A DNA stretch of 64,000 nucleotides, from contig NZ_CP122960.1 of NCBI RefSeq assembly GCF_029854195.1, positions 2,424,001 through 2,488,000 of the forward strand. Direction: 5' to 3'. The notes beneath the pieces are model-generated. The model worked only from the letters and a program-made list of their open reading frames with translations. It did no database searches and was not told the origin of the DNA. Both the position numbers and the translations under genes were made by a program. Position 1 is the stretch's first letter. Each line of letters begins with the position of its first letter. Below, piece after piece: positions 17,452-25,351 of the stretch. The DNA comes from Amylibacter sp. IMCC11727 (lineage in GTDB: Bacteria > Pseudomonadota > Alphaproteobacteria > Rhodobacterales > Rhodobacteraceae).

Positions 17452-17495
17452 ACCCGCCTCAACGTCCAACACATCCCAGTTAAAAAGATACCAAT

Positions 17496-19034
17496 ATGTC
17501 AGAACCCAAAGCCCGCCGCTCAGGTGGACGCTCCGCCCGTCAGGCCCTGCGCGCCGCTCCCGTCGCCGAAGCAGATCGCTCAATCCACGCTGGTATGGAA
17601 GGGGGCACGTACAAACCCCTGTCCGACACCCAAGTTCAGCAAATCCACACTGCCGCCCTCGATGCGCTTGAAAACATCGGCTTGGCTGATGCACCACCAT
17701 CTGGCGTGAAAATCCTCACCGATGCAGGCGCGATCCAAGGGGACGATGGCCGCATCCGCTTTCCCCGCGCCCTCGTCGAAGACATGCTCACCAAAGCCAA
17801 CAAAGATATCACGCTTTACAGCCGAGATGGGAAAAACAATCTACACCTCAACGGCAAACGCGTTCACTACGGCACAGCAGGCGCGGCAGTTCACCTTGTG
17901 GACGTGATGGGCAATGAATACCGCGAATGCGGCGTGCAAGACCTGCACGATGCCGCGCGGATTGTGGATCGGCTCGACAATATCCACTTCTTGCAACGCC
18001 CCATGGTGTGCCGCGACATCGCTGACAATCGCGAAATGGATCTCAACACCATCTACGCCACCGCATCAGGCACCACAAAACACATCGGCACATCGTTCAC
18101 CGAACCCGATTTCGTGCCTGACGCGCTCGAAATGCTCTACGAAATCTCAGGGGGCGAGGCGAACTTCCGTGCCAACCCGTGGATGTCCAACTCTAATTGT
18201 TTCGTCGTCCCACCGATGAAATTCGCCACCGAGTCTTGCGAAGTCATGGAAGCCTGCATTCGCGGCGGCATGCCCGTGCTTTTGCTCTCCGCTGGTATGG
18301 CAGGCGCGACCGCTCCATCTACAATCGCAGGGGCCATCGTACAGGCCACCGCCGAATGTTTGGGTGGTATGGTCTATGTCAACGCCATCGCACCGGGCCA
18401 TCCCGCCATCTTTGGCACGTGGCCGTTTGGGCTCGATCTGCGCACGGGGGCCATGTCCATTGGCTCTGGCGAACAGGCGCTGCTCACCGCAGGCTGCGCC
18501 CAAATGCACCATTTTTATGGTCTGCCTGGTGGGGCCGCCGCAGGCGCTTCGGACAGTAAAATGCCCGATATGCAGGCAGGTTGGGAACAAATGTGCTCCA
18601 ACGTCATGGCGGGCCTGTCAGGCGTCAACATGGTGTACGAAGCAGCAGGCATGCACGCTTCCCTCCTTGGATTCTGCCACGAAAGCCTTGTCCTTGGCGA
18701 CGATATCATCGGCCAGGCTCTGCGTTGCGTGCGCGGCATCGAAGTGAACGATGAAACCCTTGCCCTCGAACAGATCGAACAGGTCTGCGTGGGCGGGCCC
18801 GGCCACTACCTTGGCACAGGCGAAACCCTGTCACGGATGGAAGCTGATTACGTCTATCCCAACATGGGCGACCGCACCTCCCCGAAAGAATGGGCCGAAC
18901 TTGGCAAACCTGATCTTTTGGAAAAAGCCGTCGCCAAAAAAGAAGAAATCTTGGCCGCTGGCTCTCAGTGCAAATTCGATCCTGCACTTGATGCGTCTTT
19001 ACGTGAAAAATTCACGATCCATCTGCCAAAATAA
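17496..19034 (+). CDS. MttB-family (trimethylamine-type) corrinoid methyltransferase, non-pyrrolysine
   Basis: A 512-residue member of the MttB family with an unbroken frame, so it has no in-frame amber codon for pyrrolysine. Characterised non-Pyl relatives demethylate quaternary amines such as glycine betaine, proline betaine or carnitine onto a corrinoid protein; the substrate here is not known. Visible blocks include GAAVHLVDVMGNEYR, ATASGTTKHIGTSF, LLSAGMAGATAPSTIAGAIVQ and GLPGGAAAGASDSKMPD. No corrinoid protein gene adjoins it in this window. A strong hairpin follows at 19039. Confidence 0.85.
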   Translation: MSEPKARRSGGRSARQALRAAPVAEADRSIHAGMEGGTYKPLSDTQVQQIHTAALDALENIGLADAPPSGVKILTDAGAIQGDDGRIRFPRALVEDMLTKANKDITLYSRDGKNNLHLNGKRVHYGTAGAAVHLVDVMGNEYRECGVQDLHDAARIVDRLDNIHFLQRPMVCRDIADNREMDLNTIYATASGTTKHIGTSFTEPDFVPDALEMLYEISGGEANFRANPWMSNSNCFVVPPMKFATESCEVMEACIRGGMPVLLLSAGMAGATAPSTIAGAIVQATAECLGGMVYVNAIAPGHPAIFGTWPFGLDLRTGAMSIGSGEQALLTAGCAQMHHFYGLPGGAAAGASDSKMPDMQAGWEQMCSNVMAGLSGVNMVYEAAGMHASLLGFCHESLVLGDDIIGQALRCVRGIEVNDETLALEQIEQVCVGGPGHYLGTGETLSRMEADYVYPNMGDRTSPKEWAELGKPDLLEKAVAKKEEILAAGSQCKFDPALDASLREKFTIHLPK

Positions 19035-19038
19035 AACC

Positions 19039-19084
19039 TTCTGCGGCGGTTCACAGGACCAATCCCCTAAAAACCGCCGCAGAA
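19039..19084. terminator. Strong hairpin after the MttB-family gene
   Basis: A perfect 13-bp stem (TTCTGCGGCGGTT at 19039-19051 with AACCGCCGCAGAA at 19072-19084) with a 20-base loop begins four bases after the stop codon. No T-run follows, so it may stop transcription with Rho or protect the 3' end of the mRNA. Confidence 0.55.
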
Positions 19085-19157
19085 AAACGCGGCTTCCCTT
19101 GCCACCGCAACCCTATATACTGAACCTGTTATCGAATTTTCGCAGGGCATAGATGTT

Positions 19158-19586
19158 ATGAGCAAATTTTTCGCCAAAACCGAAGAATCCCTCCCCATCA
19201 TGCTCTTGCGCGCCCGCGAAGCCTTGATGAAACGTATTCGCCCTTATCTCACCGAACAGGACCTTTCCGAACAGCAATGGCGCGTGTTGCGGGTATTGGA
19301 CGAGGTCGGCCCACTAGAACCCACCGAACTTGGCGAACGCTGCGTGGTTCTTACCCCCAGCCTCACACGCATCCTTGCGCTGTTGGAAAAACGCGACATG
19401 ATCCGCCGCGAACCCCATCCAACAGACAAACGCAAACAGATCATCCACCTCACGAAGGCTGGTCAGGATATCATTGCCCTGATCGCACCAGAGGCGCGTA
19501 AAATCTATGAAGAGCTGGAAGAAGCCTTTGGCAAACCTCAGATGAACAACCTTTTGAACAAGCTGGCAAAATTATCAGACTTCTGA
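19158..19586 (+). CDS. hpaR: MarR-family regulator, HpaR-like
   Basis: A 142-residue winged-helix protein. LPIMLLRAREALMKRIRPYLTEQDLSEQQWRVLRVLDEVG is characteristic of HpaR, the repressor of homoprotocatechuate (4-hydroxyphenylacetate) operons. The wing motif is RREPHPTDKRKQIIHLT. HpaR proteins are released from DNA by aromatic acids. Here no complete hpa operon adjoins; pcaB and a flavin reductase are the nearest aromatic-type genes. Its 3' end overlaps the convergent NDH-2 gene by 12 bases. Confidence 0.8.
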   Translation: MSKFFAKTEESLPIMLLRAREALMKRIRPYLTEQDLSEQQWRVLRVLDEVGPLEPTELGERCVVLTPSLTRILALLEKRDMIRREPHPTDKRKQIIHLTKAGQDIIALIAPEARKIYEELEEAFGKPQMNNLLNKLAKLSDF

Positions 19587-20876
19587 CGGCTTTTCCTCCT
19601 GTGGCTCTTCAAACAAAGGCCGCAATCCTGTGATCAATCGCGCCCCTTTGGAATAGGTCACATAAGACCAAAACCAACTAAACGCGACGATGATCGGCTG
19701 GCGCACCCCAATCAGGAAATAAATATGGGCCACCCCCCAAATCCACCACGCTAAAAACCCTGACAGTTGGACTTTGCCAAAATCAATTACCGCTGAATTT
19801 CGTCCAATCGTCGCCAAATTGCCTGCGTGTTTATACGCAAACGGCTTAGGCGCGGGTTTGCCACGCAACGCCGCCACAATGCGTTTTGCCACGTATTTCC
19901 CACCCTGCTTGGCCGCAGGCGCAATACCGGGCACATCTGCATCTTCTTTCCACGCAACCTTCGCCGCATCGCCAATCACAAACACCTCTGGCAGGCCCGG
20001 AACCGACATATCACCACCGACCGCGATACGCCCACTGCGATCCGTGTCCACATTCAGCCAGCGCCCCACGTTTTTCACGGCAACACCTGCCCCCCATACC
20101 TTGCAGGCAGATGGGATAAACGCACCGTCCAACTGCACGCCATCTGCGGTGATATCCTGAACCATCGTATCCAACATCACTTCAACACCCAGCTTTTCCA
20201 GCGAAGCTTTGGCTTTGTTTGACAGTTTTTCAGGAAATGCACTCAACAATCGCGGCCCTGCCTCAATCAAAATAATCCGCGCACTGCGGGAATTAATATG
20301 GCGAAAATCTCGCGCCAACGCATGATGGGCCAATTCGGCTATGGCCCCTGCCATTTCCACCCCAGTTGGCCCGCCACCGACAACAACAAATGTCATCTGC
20401 CGCGCTTGTTCCACCGGGTCGTCAGAAACCTCCGCCCGCTCAAACGCCATCAGAACATTCTTGCGAATTTCGGTGGCATCAATCACCCGCTTTAATCCAG
20501 GAGCATGTTTTTCCCACTCATCGCGCCCAAAATACGAATGATGCGCCCCGCTTGCCACAATCACATGGTCGTATTCAAACCGCCCCTCCTCCAGAACGAC
20601 TTCTTTGGCGTCTGTGTCGATGTCCAACACCTCGCCCAAAACCACCCGCACATTTTGTTGGCGTGAAAAGATGCTTCGGATCGGCCACGCCACATCCGCA
20701 GGGGACAAATCCGCCGTCGCCACCTGATACAACAAGGGCTGAAACAGATGATAATTGCGCCGATCAATCATCGTAATGTCCACAGGCGCCTTGGCCAGCG
20801 CCTTAGCAGCAGAAATACCGCCAAATCCTGCGCCAATAATAACGACTTTTGCTCTTTTGTTTGGATGGTTTGACAT
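19575..20876 (-). CDS. Type II NADH dehydrogenase (NDH-2)
   Basis: A 433-residue FAD protein with two Rossmann motifs: VVIIGAGFGGISAAKAL at the N-terminus (FAD) and FVVVGGGPTGVEMAGAIAEL (NADH). QPLLYQVATADLSPADVAWPIR and FVIGDAAK are typical of NDH-2. It passes electrons from NADH to quinone at the inner membrane without pumping protons. C-terminal hydrophobic segments (FLAWWIWGVAHIYFLIG) fit membrane attachment. The ATG at 20876 has AGAGG upstream; a longer reading from 20936 lacks that. Confidence 0.9.
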   Translation of the reverse strand: MSNHPNKRAKVVIIGAGFGGISAAKALAKAPVDITMIDRRNYHLFQPLLYQVATADLSPADVAWPIRSIFSRQQNVRVVLGEVLDIDTDAKEVVLEEGRFEYDHVIVASGAHHSYFGRDEWEKHAPGLKRVIDATEIRKNVLMAFERAEVSDDPVEQARQMTFVVVGGGPTGVEMAGAIAELAHHALARDFRHINSRSARIILIEAGPRLLSAFPEKLSNKAKASLEKLGVEVMLDTMVQDITADGVQLDGAFIPSACKVWGAGVAVKNVGRWLNVDTDRSGRIAVGGDMSVPGLPEVFVIGDAAKVAWKEDADVPGIAPAAKQGGKYVAKRIVAALRGKPAPKPFAYKHAGNLATIGRNSAVIDFGKVQLSGFLAWWIWGVAHIYFLIGVRQPIIVAFSWFWSYVTYSKGARLITGLRPLFEEPQEEKPSEV

Positions 20877-21020
20877 AATCGGCCTCTGTTCTGGGTTCCA
20901 GTCAAAGGATTTGGGCGTGGCACGCCCAAAGATCATGTTCTTCTTGGACGCATCGCTCCAAAACCACCCAATATATAGGGGGCAAACTCCCTGTTAACTA
21001 CACCCAATGGTGCAAACGTC

Positions 21021-22364
21021 CTATGCACCAGACGCAACAGCGGCCGCAAATCGGTCTACAATTGTTCCACTTTCACCAAGCGCAGACGGGGCATCAAACA
21101 CACTGTCCCACGCAATCGGCAGTACCGTTTCACGCGCCATCACATCGCGCAAATGCTCCCCGCTTTCCACGGCTTTGGCGCAGGCCCCTTTCACAACGGC
21201 ACGCGCTTCTGACAGGGCCATATGCTCTGCCAGCGCAAAACTCGCTGCCTCCGCCATCATCAAACCCTGTGTATCCTCAAACACGGCTGCCATCTTTGCC
21301 CGATCCACCTGCAATGAACCTGCCAACGCCTGCCCATGGCGCAGCGCCGCGCCTGTGGCCACAACCAGCGGGGCCAACGTCATCCACTCTTGCGCCCACG
21401 CGGCCCCGTCACGCTCTTGCGCATGAATGGCCGCACCCGCCAATTGCGCCACCAATCCTTGCCCTTGCCGCGCCAAGGCCAACATCGCTTCGGCCTCGGT
21501 CGGGTTCGCCTTATGGGGCATGGTGCTTGATCCACCGCCGCTCCCAGCCCGCAACCCATCCCCAATTTGCGCCGACACCAACACATCCTGCGCCATTTTG
21601 CCAAGCGATCCGCAAATCAGCCCACACAGGTTGGCAAATTCCAAAATCCCATCACGGGCCGAATGCCAAGGCAGCTCTGGCGCACGCAATCCCAGTTCTT
21701 CAGCCATGGCATCTGCCAACGCAAACCCCTGCCCGCCAAAGGCCGACAGGTTTCCCGATGCCCCCCCAAGGGACAGCACCAGCACCCGATCCCGCATCTG
21801 ATCGAGCCGCGCACGATGGCGCACAAACGGCATCCCCCAGCCTGCAATCCGTGCGCCCAGCGCCGTTGGCGTTGCAATCTGATGCCGCGTGCGCGCCGCC
21901 ATCGCCGTGTCGCGATGCGTCACCGCCTGATCTTTCAACGCGCCCAGCAAAGCCGCCATTCGTCCGTCAAACAAATCAAACACCCGCCGCAATCGCAGCA
22001 CTAAACCCGTGTCGATAATATCCTGCGATGTTGCGCCTTTATGCACATACGCAGAATGGCCCTTGCCCTGCTCGCTTTCCTCCATCGCCGCCACAAAGGC
22101 TACCACCAAAGACGGCACAACAACGCCGTCCTTGGTCATACCCGCGCTCAATGCACCCGGATCAATCAATACCTCGCGGGCCATTCCATTTATCACCGCC
22201 GCGCTGTCTTTTGGGATCATCCCAAGGGTTCCTTGCGCCGCTGCAAGCGCCCCTTCCACCAACAACATGGCACGCACCTCTGCACTGTCAGAAAACAAAA
22301 CCGACAGTTCCGCATCTCCGTACAATCCCTTGCTCATCTGCCCCTCAGCCAATGAAATCGCCAT
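21021..22364 (-). CDS. pcaB: 3-carboxy-cis,cis-muconate cycloisomerase
   Basis: A 447-residue member of the fumarase/aspartase superfamily. The signature is GGGSSTMPHKANPTEAE; SAYVHKGATSQDIIDTGL and ATPTALGARIAGWGMPF fit the PcaB branch, which isomerises 3-carboxymuconate in the protocatechuate branch of the beta-ketoadipate pathway. The start is the ATG at 22364, since AAAGGA sits 8-9 bases upstream; an ATG three codons earlier falls inside that site. No pcaHG, pcaC or pcaD genes lie beside it, so it is separated from the rest of the pathway. Confidence 0.86.
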   Translation of the reverse strand: MAISLAEGQMSKGLYGDAELSVLFSDSAEVRAMLLVEGALAAAQGTLGMIPKDSAAVINGMAREVLIDPGALSAGMTKDGVVVPSLVVAFVAAMEESEQGKGHSAYVHKGATSQDIIDTGLVLRLRRVFDLFDGRMAALLGALKDQAVTHRDTAMAARTRHQIATPTALGARIAGWGMPFVRHRARLDQMRDRVLVLSLGGASGNLSAFGGQGFALADAMAEELGLRAPELPWHSARDGILEFANLCGLICGSLGKMAQDVLVSAQIGDGLRAGSGGGSSTMPHKANPTEAEAMLALARQGQGLVAQLAGAAIHAQERDGAAWAQEWMTLAPLVVATGAALRHGQALAGSLQVDRAKMAAVFEDTQGLMMAEAASFALAEHMALSEARAVVKGACAKAVESGEHLRDVMARETVLPIAWDSVFDAPSALGESGTIVDRFAAAVASGA

Positions 22365-22478
22365 GTCACACATCCTTTGAATTTCCGCGGTTTTACCGCA
22401 AGCCTCGCCAAGAACCAACCTTGACTTGCCCCTGTACCCATCCAATGCTGACCCTAAGCAAATTTCAGGACATGCCAG

Positions 22479-23129
22479 ATGGATTACAACCCAAATACCC
22501 AAACCAACCCGCTACCCTATTCCCCGTTCAAGGCTTGCACCGTGCCTCGCCCGATTGGCTGGCTATCGACAATTTCCACCGATGGCATTTGCAACCTCGC
22601 CCCCTACTCCCAATGGCAAAACCTCACGTTTGATCCCCCCATGGTCATGTTCTCGGCCAATCAATACCCTGACGGTCGACGCAAAGACACCGTACGCAAC
22701 GCCGAAGAAACAGGCTGGTTTGTCTGGAACATGGCCACCTATGATCTGCGCGAAGCGGTCAACAAATCCGCCCAAGCCTTTGATGCGGACATCGACGAAT
22801 TTGATCATGCTGGCGTCACCAAACAGGCCGCAAAACAGGCCCCCGGACCGATGGTCGCCGAAAGCCCATGTCACTTTGAATGCTCCTACATCTCCACCCA
22901 CCGCCTCCCTGGTAACTCTCCTGTGGGCACAATCGACATCGTCTTTGGCCGCGTTGAACACATCCATGTGGCAGATCACGTGCTTACCCCCGATGGCAAA
23001 CTCGATATCCCCAAAATCCGCCCTATCGCGCGCATGGGCTACTACGATTACACCGTAGTGGACGAAGTTTTTGAAATGCGCATTCCAGGCGCCAGCGCCG
23101 CAGCCGATGGATTGGAAGGCAAGGCCTAG
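22479..23129 (+). CDS. Flavin reductase-like (FMN-binding) protein
   Basis: A 216-residue protein with the flavin-reductase-like split barrel: SPFKACTVPRPIGWLSTISTDGICNLAPYSQWQNLTFDPPMVMFS is the FMN site, followed by KDTVRNAEETGWFVWNM. Such proteins supply reduced flavin to monooxygenases or bind flavin for other roles; the longer variant here is widespread in Rhodobacterales. It is divergent from pcaB (115-base gap) and upstream of an MFS carrier on the same strand. No paired monooxygenase is seen. Confidence 0.83.
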   Translation: MDYNPNTQTNPLPYSPFKACTVPRPIGWLSTISTDGICNLAPYSQWQNLTFDPPMVMFSANQYPDGRRKDTVRNAEETGWFVWNMATYDLREAVNKSAQAFDADIDEFDHAGVTKQAAKQAPGPMVAESPCHFECSYISTHRLPGNSPVGTIDIVFGRVEHIHVADHVLTPDGKLDIPKIRPIARMGYYDYTVVDEVFEMRIPGASAAADGLEGKA

Positions 23130-23212
23130 TGCCAACAGTACGCCGCGTCATCCTTGACCTTAAGGCGGGCAATCGCGCCAACTCGATCCAACTTTTGTAA
23201 GGATCCACATTC

Positions 23213-24355
23213 ATGGGCCGCGCGTGGCCAGTCCTCATCATCCTTGGCTTTTGCCAGTTCTGCGCCAGCTGGGGCTCCCTTGCGCTGATTGCGGTGCAAA
23301 TCGAAATGCGCGCAGGGTTGAACGTCACCGCTTCGAGTATCGCCGCCCTCGTCTGGGCCTTTTCCTTCTCGCTCGCCCTTGGCGCACCTTTGGCCCAAGC
23401 CATCATAGGCCATTGGCAACGCCGCGCGGTTCTGCTCGCATCTTTGATGCTAATGACCATCGGAGCAATCGCTTTGGGGCTATCGCAAAACTGGGAACAG
23501 GCCATGATCGCCCGCATCACCATGGCCATCGGTGCAGCCTCTGTCATGCCCACCGCTTCCGTGATCGCCGCCTCTATCGTGACCGAAGATCAACGCCCCG
23601 CCGCCATGTCCATTGTCTTTGGCGGGCTCACAGCATCGCTCGTAATTGCCATGCCCATTTCCAGCGCCGTGGCCGAGGCCGCAGGCTGGCGTGCGGCGTG
23701 GTACACCGCAGGGGCGGCCACCTTTGTTGCCGCGCTTGGGGTTGTGTTTGGCATCCGCAGCGATGTGCGGGGCACCCGCGCCTCCCTCTCCTCCATGCTC
23801 AGCGTGCTATCAACACCCGCCACAGGCATCACCATTGCCACAACCGCCTGTCTGATCTTCGGCGGCTTTCTCACCTATTCCATGATCGCCTTCTGGTTTG
23901 TTGAAGTGGGCAATGCCCCCCGCCCCGCCCTCACCCTTGCGCTGTTTATCTCTGGCGTGGCCTCCATGCTCGGCAACGCCTTTTCATCCCATATCGTGCG
24001 CCTGTTTGGCCGCGAAGGCACCATCGTCGCAGGCCTAGGCTTTACCGCCCTGTGCTTTTCTATCCTCTGGCTAATCCCACATGTTTATGTCCTGTCCTAC
24101 CCAACGTTTGTCCTGTTCGGCGTGGGTTGGGCCATGTGCCTTGCCCCCTTACAGGCCCGCTTAATGGAAAAAGCAGGCCCCTTGGCCCAAGTGGCCCTCG
24201 CGCTCAACGCCTCTGCATTCTTTGGCGGCCAAGGCCTCGGCGCGATGGGCGGGGGTATCGTTTATTCAACCCTTGGCCCTGCCATGCTCCCCATGATCTC
24301 GCTGGTCATCCTGCTGTTCACCACAGGCCTCTTTGCCCTGTCACGCAGGCTGTGA
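23213..24355 (+). CDS. MFS transporter (CynX/NimT-like)
   Basis: A 380-residue membrane protein with about 12 spans, resembling the CynX/NimT branch of the MFS. The N-terminal half contains ASSIAALVWAFSFSLALGAPLAQAIIGHWQRR, the motif-A-like loop region. The ATG has TAAGGA upstream. It sits between the flavin reductase and an esterase on the same strand and may import an acid or ester used by them, but the substrate is unknown. Confidence 0.83.
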   Translation: MGRAWPVLIILGFCQFCASWGSLALIAVQIEMRAGLNVTASSIAALVWAFSFSLALGAPLAQAIIGHWQRRAVLLASLMLMTIGAIALGLSQNWEQAMIARITMAIGAASVMPTASVIAASIVTEDQRPAAMSIVFGGLTASLVIAMPISSAVAEAAGWRAAWYTAGAATFVAALGVVFGIRSDVRGTRASLSSMLSVLSTPATGITIATTACLIFGGFLTYSMIAFWFVEVGNAPRPALTLALFISGVASMLGNAFSSHIVRLFGREGTIVAGLGFTALCFSILWLIPHVYVLSYPTFVLFGVGWAMCLAPLQARLMEKAGPLAQVALALNASAFFGGQGLGAMGGGIVYSTLGPAMLPMISLVILLFTTGLFALSRRL

Positions 24356-24430
24356 TCCATCCCTCTAGTCAATTGGCGAACACCACATCTCCACCTTGCA
24401 CCGCCCGCGAACCGCGCCTAACCTGACCCA

Positions 24431-25351
24431 ATGGATTACAGCACAAAAATCGACGCCGAAACTTGGGATTTCATCACTAAAACAGGTGAATATTATCCCC
24501 CTGAAACCATCAGCTATACCGTTGATCAGCAACGGGAAATCTATGATCGCATGTGCCGCGCTTTCTTTCAGGGCTATCCCGATGGCGTCACCGCATCCGA
24601 CCACTTGATCGGAGCCATTCCAACCCGCCACTACACACGCGGCGATGCGCGCGCGACAGTGATGTATTTTCACGGCGGCGGCTTTGTGGTCGGCGGGCTC
24701 GATTCCCACGATGATGTCTGCGCCGAAATTTGCGACCGCACGGGCCTGAACGTGGTGTCCGTTGATTATCGCATGGCCCCAGAGCACCTTCACCCTGCCA
24801 TGCACGACGATTGCTTGGCCGCGACCAAACACATCCTTGCCACAACAGACACCCCAATCCTGCTTGCAGGGGACAGCGCAGGGGGCAACCTCGCCGCCAC
24901 GGTGGCCGCCAAATTGCGCACCGATCCGCGCCTTATCGGCCAAGTTCTAATCTACGGCGGGTTTGGCGGAGACCTAAACGCAGGCACATTTATCGAACAC
25001 GCCAACGCGCCCTTGCTCACCCGCGATGAAATCCTGTTCTACGAAGGCATTCGCTATCAAGGGGGCCAACGCCCCGAAAACGACCCCACCGCCACACCGC
25101 TCCAAGACACGGATTTCTCTGGCCTACCGCCCAGCGTCATAATCTCTGCCGAATGTGACCCGATCACCGATGGCTCCCGCCTTTATCACGAAGCCATTCA
25201 AGCGGCAGGTGGAACATCCGTCTGGATCAACGAAATCGGCCTCGTTCACGGCTACTTGCGTGCCCGCACCACCGTCAAACGCGCGGCCGATAGCTTTGAT
25301 CGCATCATCACGGCCTTGTCCGCCCTTTCCAAAAACGAATGGCCCTACTAA
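24431..25351 (+). CDS. Alpha/beta hydrolase of the hormone-sensitive lipase family
   Basis: A 306-residue carboxylesterase of family IV. The oxyanion motif is HGGG at residues 81-84 (YFHGGGFVVGG), the nucleophile Ser149 lies in GDSAGGN, and the acid and base are in SAECDPITDGS and LVHGYLRA. It should hydrolyse short-chain esters. Its TAA is followed directly by the ATG of the OYE-type oxidoreductase, so the two are co-expressed and may act in sequence on an ester and then an amine or enone. Confidence 0.88.
   Translation: MDYSTKIDAETWDFITKTGEYYPPETISYTVDQQREIYDRMCRAFFQGYPDGVTASDHLIGAIPTRHYTRGDARATVMYFHGGGFVVGGLDSHDDVCAEICDRTGLNVVSVDYRMAPEHLHPAMHDDCLAATKHILATTDTPILLAGDSAGGNLAATVAAKLRTDPRLIGQVLIYGGFGGDLNAGTFIEHANAPLLTRDEILFYEGIRYQGGQRPENDPTATPLQDTDFSGLPPSVIISAECDPITDGSRLYHEAIQAAGGTSVWINEIGLVHGYLRARTTVKRAADSFDRIITALSALSKNEWPY

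Noticed and set aside
17496..19034. Pyrrolysine-containing MttB
   Set aside because: The frame is complete without an in-frame TAG, and no pyl genes are visible.
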